A stretch of 64,000 bases of DNA, from assembly GCF_004349065.1 (NCBI RefSeq), contig NZ_SMKZ01000005.1, positions 62,001 to 126,000 on the forward strand. Direction: 5' to 3'. Numbering within the stretch: position 1 is the stretch's first letter; the number at the start of each line of letters is the position of its first letter. Source of the stretch: Jiangella asiatica (GTDB taxonomy: Bacteria > Actinomycetota > Actinomycetes > Jiangellales > Jiangellaceae). Both the position numbers and the translations under genes were made by a program. Positions 60,542-64,000 of the stretch are shown here, piece by piece. The notes beneath the pieces were generated by a model. That model had not been told where the DNA came from, did not search any database, and was given only the letters and a program-made list of their open reading frames with translations.

Positions 60542-62118
60542 ACAGCACACGGAAGTCAGCGCTGCGAGACCGGCTCGCGTGGCGCGGCCGCCGTGCCCGG
60601 CACGGCGCGGGGGCCGTCGCGCTCACGACGGCGCTGGTGTTGGCCGGCTGCGGCGACGACGGCGGCCAGCTGGCCGGCTCCGGCGGAGGCGATGGCGGCG
60701 GCGGATCGGGCGAGCAGTCCACGTCGCTGCGCGTGGCGTTCCCTCAGGAGCCGCCGGACTGGAACTACCTGCAGAACGCCGCGACGGCCATCAAGGCGCT
60801 CGTCGTGCACAACGTCGTCGAGCCGCTGCTCGAGAAGACCGAGGACGGGAGCTTCGAGCCACTACTGGCGGAGTCCTACGAGGTCAGCCCGGACGGGCTC
60901 CAGTACACGTTCACCATCCGCGAGGCCACGTTCCACGACGGAAGCGAGCTGACCGCCGACGACGTCGTGTACTCCCTCACGACGAGCCAGGCCTCGCCGC
61001 AGGGCGAGATCTCCGGCCCGTTCGCGGCGGTGTCGGCCATCGACAAGACCGCCGAGAACGTCGTCACCGTCAGCCTCGACCGGCCCAGCCAGAACTTCCT
61101 GCAGGGCATGTCCGGCATAGCGGGCCTGATCATCCCCGAGGGCTCCGCTGAAGGGCTCGCCCAGCAGCCGCTCGGCACCGGGCCGTACAGCTTCGAGGAG
61201 TGGCGGAACGGCGTGTCGGTGTCGCTGGCGCGGTTCGACGACTACTGGACGGACCTGCCGTTCTTCGAGGACGTCACGTGGCAGTTCTTCGCCGACGAGA
61301 CCGCCTCGCTCAATGCGCTGCTGGCTGGCGACGTCGATCTGGTCAGTAACCTGATCGGCGAGGGCCTGGAGCGGTTCGACAGCATCAACGAGACCGACGG
61401 CTTCACGGGCGTCACCACCGCTGGCTCGGAGTTCATCTACCTGGTCCTCCACGCCACCGACCCTGCCTTCCAGGACGAGCGCGTCCGTCAGGCGATCGCA
61501 CACGCCGTCGACCGGCAGCCCATCATCGACGGCGCCAGCGGTGGTTTGGGCCAGCCTTCGTGCGTGTTCGTCAACCCCCCGAACGTGGCGTGGAACAGTG
61601 ACTACTGCCCGTATCCGTACGACCCCGACCGCGCCGAGTCGCTGCTGGCCGAGGCGGGCGTGCCAGACCTCGCCATCGACTTCACCTACATCACCAGCGG
61701 CTTCTTCCCCGCGACGATGGAGGTGGTGCGTTCCCAGCTGACCGAAGTCGGTATCTCCGTCGAGCCGGTCGGGCTGGACCTCACCACCTACCTGGAGCAG
61801 ATCCTCGGCGAGAGCCCTGACTACCAGATGACGGTGCTCAGCGGTCCGCAGCAGGCCGACTCGTGGCAGTGCCCGGGCTGGTTCGCCGGCGACTGCTCCG
61901 AGGAGTTCGGGCAGCTGCTGGCCGCCGCCGACCAGGCCATAGACACCGCGGAGTGGGCGGACCTGCGCCGCCAGGCGGTCGAGCATTTCGCCGACCGAGC
62001 CTTCGTCATCCCGATCGCCAACCAGGACGAGGTGTCGGCGATGCGCGACGACCTCGTCGGGATGAAGCCATACCGCTCGGCGAGCGAGCTGGACCTGCGA
62101 CCGCTCGCCTGGGGCTGA
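60538..62118 (+). CDS. Family 5 substrate-binding lipoprotein, third type
   Basis: This 526-aa binding protein starts at GTG 60538 (GTGA overlap, GGGGAG upstream) and has a Sec-type lipoprotein signal: RRARHGAGAVALTTALVLAG before Cys38. The body has TADDVVYSLTTSQASPQGE and VRQAIAHAVDRQPI, but differs strongly from the paralogous pair and lacks a Tat motif. No permease genes follow; the next gene is a GH20-type glycosidase, so its ligand may be an oligosaccharide. Confidence 0.9.
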   Translation: MNSTRKSALRDRLAWRGRRARHGAGAVALTTALVLAGCGDDGGQLAGSGGGDGGGGSGEQSTSLRVAFPQEPPDWNYLQNAATAIKALVVHNVVEPLLEKTEDGSFEPLLAESYEVSPDGLQYTFTIREATFHDGSELTADDVVYSLTTSQASPQGEISGPFAAVSAIDKTAENVVTVSLDRPSQNFLQGMSGIAGLIIPEGSAEGLAQQPLGTGPYSFEEWRNGVSVSLARFDDYWTDLPFFEDVTWQFFADETASLNALLAGDVDLVSNLIGEGLERFDSINETDGFTGVTTAGSEFIYLVLHATDPAFQDERVRQAIAHAVDRQPIIDGASGGLGQPSCVFVNPPNVAWNSDYCPYPYDPDRAESLLAEAGVPDLAIDFTYITSGFFPATMEVVRSQLTEVGISVEPVGLDLTTYLEQILGESPDYQMTVLSGPQQADSWQCPGWFAGDCSEEFGQLLAAADQAIDTAEWADLRRQAVEHFADRAFVIPIANQDEVSAMRDDLVGMKPYRSASELDLRPLAWG

Positions 62119-62122
62119 GGCG

Positions 62123-64000
62123 ATGGCGCCGCACCCCGTCCTGATCCCCCAGCCGCGCCGCCTGGAGTGGGGCGACTCCCCACTCCAGGTCGGCCGGCTG
62201 GTACTCGCCGACGTGCCCGACGCCCTCGCGGCGTTCCGGACCCACCTCGAACGGCTGCTCGAGCAGGTGGGCACAGGCGGCGAGCCCGAGGTGCCTGTCA
62301 CGCTGCACCGGACCACCACCGAGCCCGAGGGCTACGAGCTGGACGTGGACGCCGACGGTGTGCACGTGCGCGCCGGAGACCCGCACGGCGCGCTGCACGC
62401 CGCCCGCACGCTGGTCGACCTCTGGGACGGGGGCGGCACCGACGGCCTGCCGCGGGTGCGGATCGCCGACCATCCCACGTACCGGCGACGGGGACTGTTC
62501 GCCGAGTCGTTCGCCGGCACCGACCTGATGGACGCGGCGGACTGGCGGGCGTTCATCGACCGGGCCGGCCAGCTCAAGCTCAACACCGTCGGCATCTCGG
62601 TTTACGGCTGCTGGGACATCCGGCACGACGACACCCGCAGCGAATACCTGTTCGTGCCCCTGGACGACTTTCCGCGGCTGAGGACGCCGCAGCGGGTGGT
62701 GACGTGGAACCCGGCGACCGGCGGTGAGGTCGCGCTCGACTACCTGCCCACGTTCTTCGCCGACGACCTGCTGGCCGAGGTGGTGCGGTACGCGGCGGGC
62801 CAGGGCATCGACGTGATCCCGCATCTCGGCGGCCCGGGCCACTCGACGCTGCTGCCCCGGCTGGTGCCCGAGCTGTCCGCGCTGGACGACGACGGCGAGC
62901 CGACCGGGTACGGGTACTGCGTCAGCCGGCCGGCGGCGCGCTCGGCACTGCTCGCCGTCATCGAGAACCTCGTTCGCCAGCACCTCGAGCCGGCCGGCGT
63001 GCGGCTGCTGCACGTCGCCGGCGACGAGTACTACCCGATCCGCAACGTCGACCCGGCCGACCGCCTGCGCACCGTCAGCCCGTACTGCCGCTGTGCGGGC
63101 TGCCGCGAGCTGACTCCAGGCGAGCAGCTGGTCGAGTACCTCGTCGCGGTCGGCACGCTGCTGGCCGAGCACGGCATCGGCATGGTCCACTGGCACGACA
63201 CCCTGGTGCGCGAGAGGGTCCTCGACGCCTATCTGGACCGGGCGGCCGCGGCCGGGTTGCCCACGCCGGTCATCGCCTGGTGGAAGTACAACGACCCGGT
63301 GCCGGTGCCCGACGCCGGCCGGGCACCGACCTGGGTGACGCCCACCACCGGCCTGTTCGCGACACTGTTCGCCCAGGACTTCGGCCCCAACATCGAGACT
63401 GTGCTGCGGCGCGGGCACAGTGCGGGAGCCGTCGGCGCGTTCGCGTACACGATGCCCAACCCGGCCGACCACGCCAACGTCGCGTGCCTGGCCGATCTGG
63501 CGTGGAACCTCGAGGAATCGGGCGGCTCGACCGGCTTCCGCGCACGGTGGGCGCGGTGGCTGTGCCCGGACGACGCCGCTGCGGCCACCCACGCGCTCTC
63601 CCTCGCCAGCACCGTGACCGCCAGCTATCCGCTGATGATGTACGTGCTCCATCACGTCCTGCCGTACTTCTCGACGTCCGCGGCAGGCGTCACCACCTAT
63701 CCCGACGACATCGTGGCGGCGACGGCCATCACTCAGCCGCCCTTGGCCGATGTCTACCGCCAGGCGCGCGAGACCCTGCTGGACGCCGTCGAGCTCATGC
63801 CGGCCGGCCGGCCGGTCCGGTTCTGGGGCGACCCGGCCGAGTCCTGGGCCCGGCAGGCGGTCCGGACGGCCGACTCGTTGGCGCTGCTGCTCGACCTGCT
63901 GAGTGCCGCCCGCTCCCCCGCCACCACCGGTGACGACGCCGCGGCCGAGCTCACCCGCCGTGGAGTCGAGCTGATGCGTGCCACAGCCCGCATCACGCCC
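62123..64000 (+). CDS. Family 20 glycoside hydrolase-like protein (C-terminus outside window)
   Basis: At least 626 aa; the frame is still open at the window end. It has an N-terminal GH20b-like domain (about 1-110), then a GH20-type barrel: IADHPTYRRRGLFAE, KLNTVGISVYG, a conserved GPGHS-type HLGGPGHSTLLPRL, and the catalytic pair in AGDEYYP (Asp301-Glu302). No signal peptide is present, so it is probably cytoplasmic and acts on an imported oligosaccharide. ATG 62123 has GAGG upstream, 4 nt after the binding-protein stop. The specific sugar is not known; beta-N-acetylhexosaminidase is the family norm. Confidence 0.85.
   Translation, partial: MAPHPVLIPQPRRLEWGDSPLQVGRLVLADVPDALAAFRTHLERLLEQVGTGGEPEVPVTLHRTTTEPEGYELDVDADGVHVRAGDPHGALHAARTLVDLWDGGGTDGLPRVRIADHPTYRRRGLFAESFAGTDLMDAADWRAFIDRAGQLKLNTVGISVYGCWDIRHDDTRSEYLFVPLDDFPRLRTPQRVVTWNPATGGEVALDYLPTFFADDLLAEVVRYAAGQGIDVIPHLGGPGHSTLLPRLVPELSALDDDGEPTGYGYCVSRPAARSALLAVIENLVRQHLEPAGVRLLHVAGDEYYPIRNVDPADRLRTVSPYCRCAGCRELTPGEQLVEYLVAVGTLLAEHGIGMVHWHDTLVRERVLDAYLDRAAAAGLPTPVIAWWKYNDPVPVPDAGRAPTWVTPTTGLFATLFAQDFGPNIETVLRRGHSAGAVGAFAYTMPNPADHANVACLADLAWNLEESGGSTGFRARWARWLCPDDAAAATHALSLASTVTASYPLMMYVLHHVLPYFSTSAAGVTTYPDDIVAATAITQPPLADVYRQARETLLDAVELMPAGRPVRFWGDPAESWARQAVRTADSLALLLDLLSAARSPATTGDDAAAELTRRGVELMRATARITP

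Noticed and set aside
1-64000. Insertion sequences, integrases or phage genes
   Set aside because: I found no transposase, integrase or phage structural motif in any convincing frame.

Overview
The window is very GC-rich (roughly 70% by eye), uses GTG and TTG starts freely, and carries actinobacterial hallmarks: polyphosphate glucokinase, an RNase H/phosphatase fusion next to a zinc-ribbon protein and a Nif3-like protein, a GlnA2-type glutamine synthetase, and many leaderless genes. The order glnA2 / nadE / panB, then later RNase H-phosphatase / zinc ribbon / Nif3, resembles the Mycobacterium tuberculosis Rv2222c-Rv2230c neighbourhood. I read it as chromosome of a soil- or plant-type actinomycete (a Jiangella-like genome would fit, but I cannot prove the genus).

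Layout. (1) 1-4.05 kb: core genes glnA (cut by the window edge), nadE and panB. (2) 4.1-16.85 kb: a catabolic island for a di- or tricarboxylic acid, built as two divergent operons around a GntR/FCD regulator with two operator-like inverted repeats. The leftward operon has the regulator, an isocitrate-lyase/PEP-mutase-type lyase, an ABC ATPase, a fused two-domain permease and a tricarballylate-dehydrogenase-like flavoprotein. The rightward operon has a solute-binding lipoprotein, an aldehyde dehydrogenase, a 3-hydroxyacid dehydrogenase-type enzyme, a MmgE/PrpD dehydratase and a PrpF-type isomerase. (3) 16.85-19.1 kb: remnant of a second SDR gene, an SDR lacking its catalytic tyrosine, a divergent PadR regulator with repeated operator boxes, a long palindrome and a small conserved protein. 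(4) 19.2-35.2 kb: core block with a 37-bp tandem repeat, map, ppgK, the RNase P RNA, an MFS exporter, an LPNTG-anchored Excalibur-like protein, two methyltransferases, a signal-less siderophore-binding protein, a metallo-beta-lactamase-fold hydrolase, a fused alpha-beta glycyl-tRNA synthetase, yaaA, a GCS2 ligase, RNase H-phosphatase, zinc ribbon and Nif3. (5) 35.3-40.05 kb: small uncharacterised actinobacterial genes and a secreted PHP-domain phosphoesterase with a histidine-rich leader. (6) 40.07-64 kb: a large transport/catabolism region. The leftward operon has a class III aminotransferase and a Dpp/Opp-type importer without binding protein. The rightward array has an AstE-like deacylase, a threonine-synthase-like PLP enzyme, an M81 (MlrC-like) protein, dehydrogenases, two paralogous Tat-exported binding proteins flanking one permease pair and a fused double ATPase, a Gfo/Idh/MocA oxidoreductase, three SDRs in all, a third binding protein, and a GH20-type glycosidase running off the end.

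Two patterns run through the window. Nine core genes start directly downstream of a TANNNT hexamer with only 6-8 nt before the start codon, so they are probably leaderless, whereas most island genes use Shine-Dalgarno sites and 1-17 nt overlaps. Long intergenic palindromes recur; one 58-bp type occurs twice, each time between divergent genes. The most promising novel systems are the carboxylate island (2), the deacylase/PLP/M81 cluster (6), and the palindromic repeat family.
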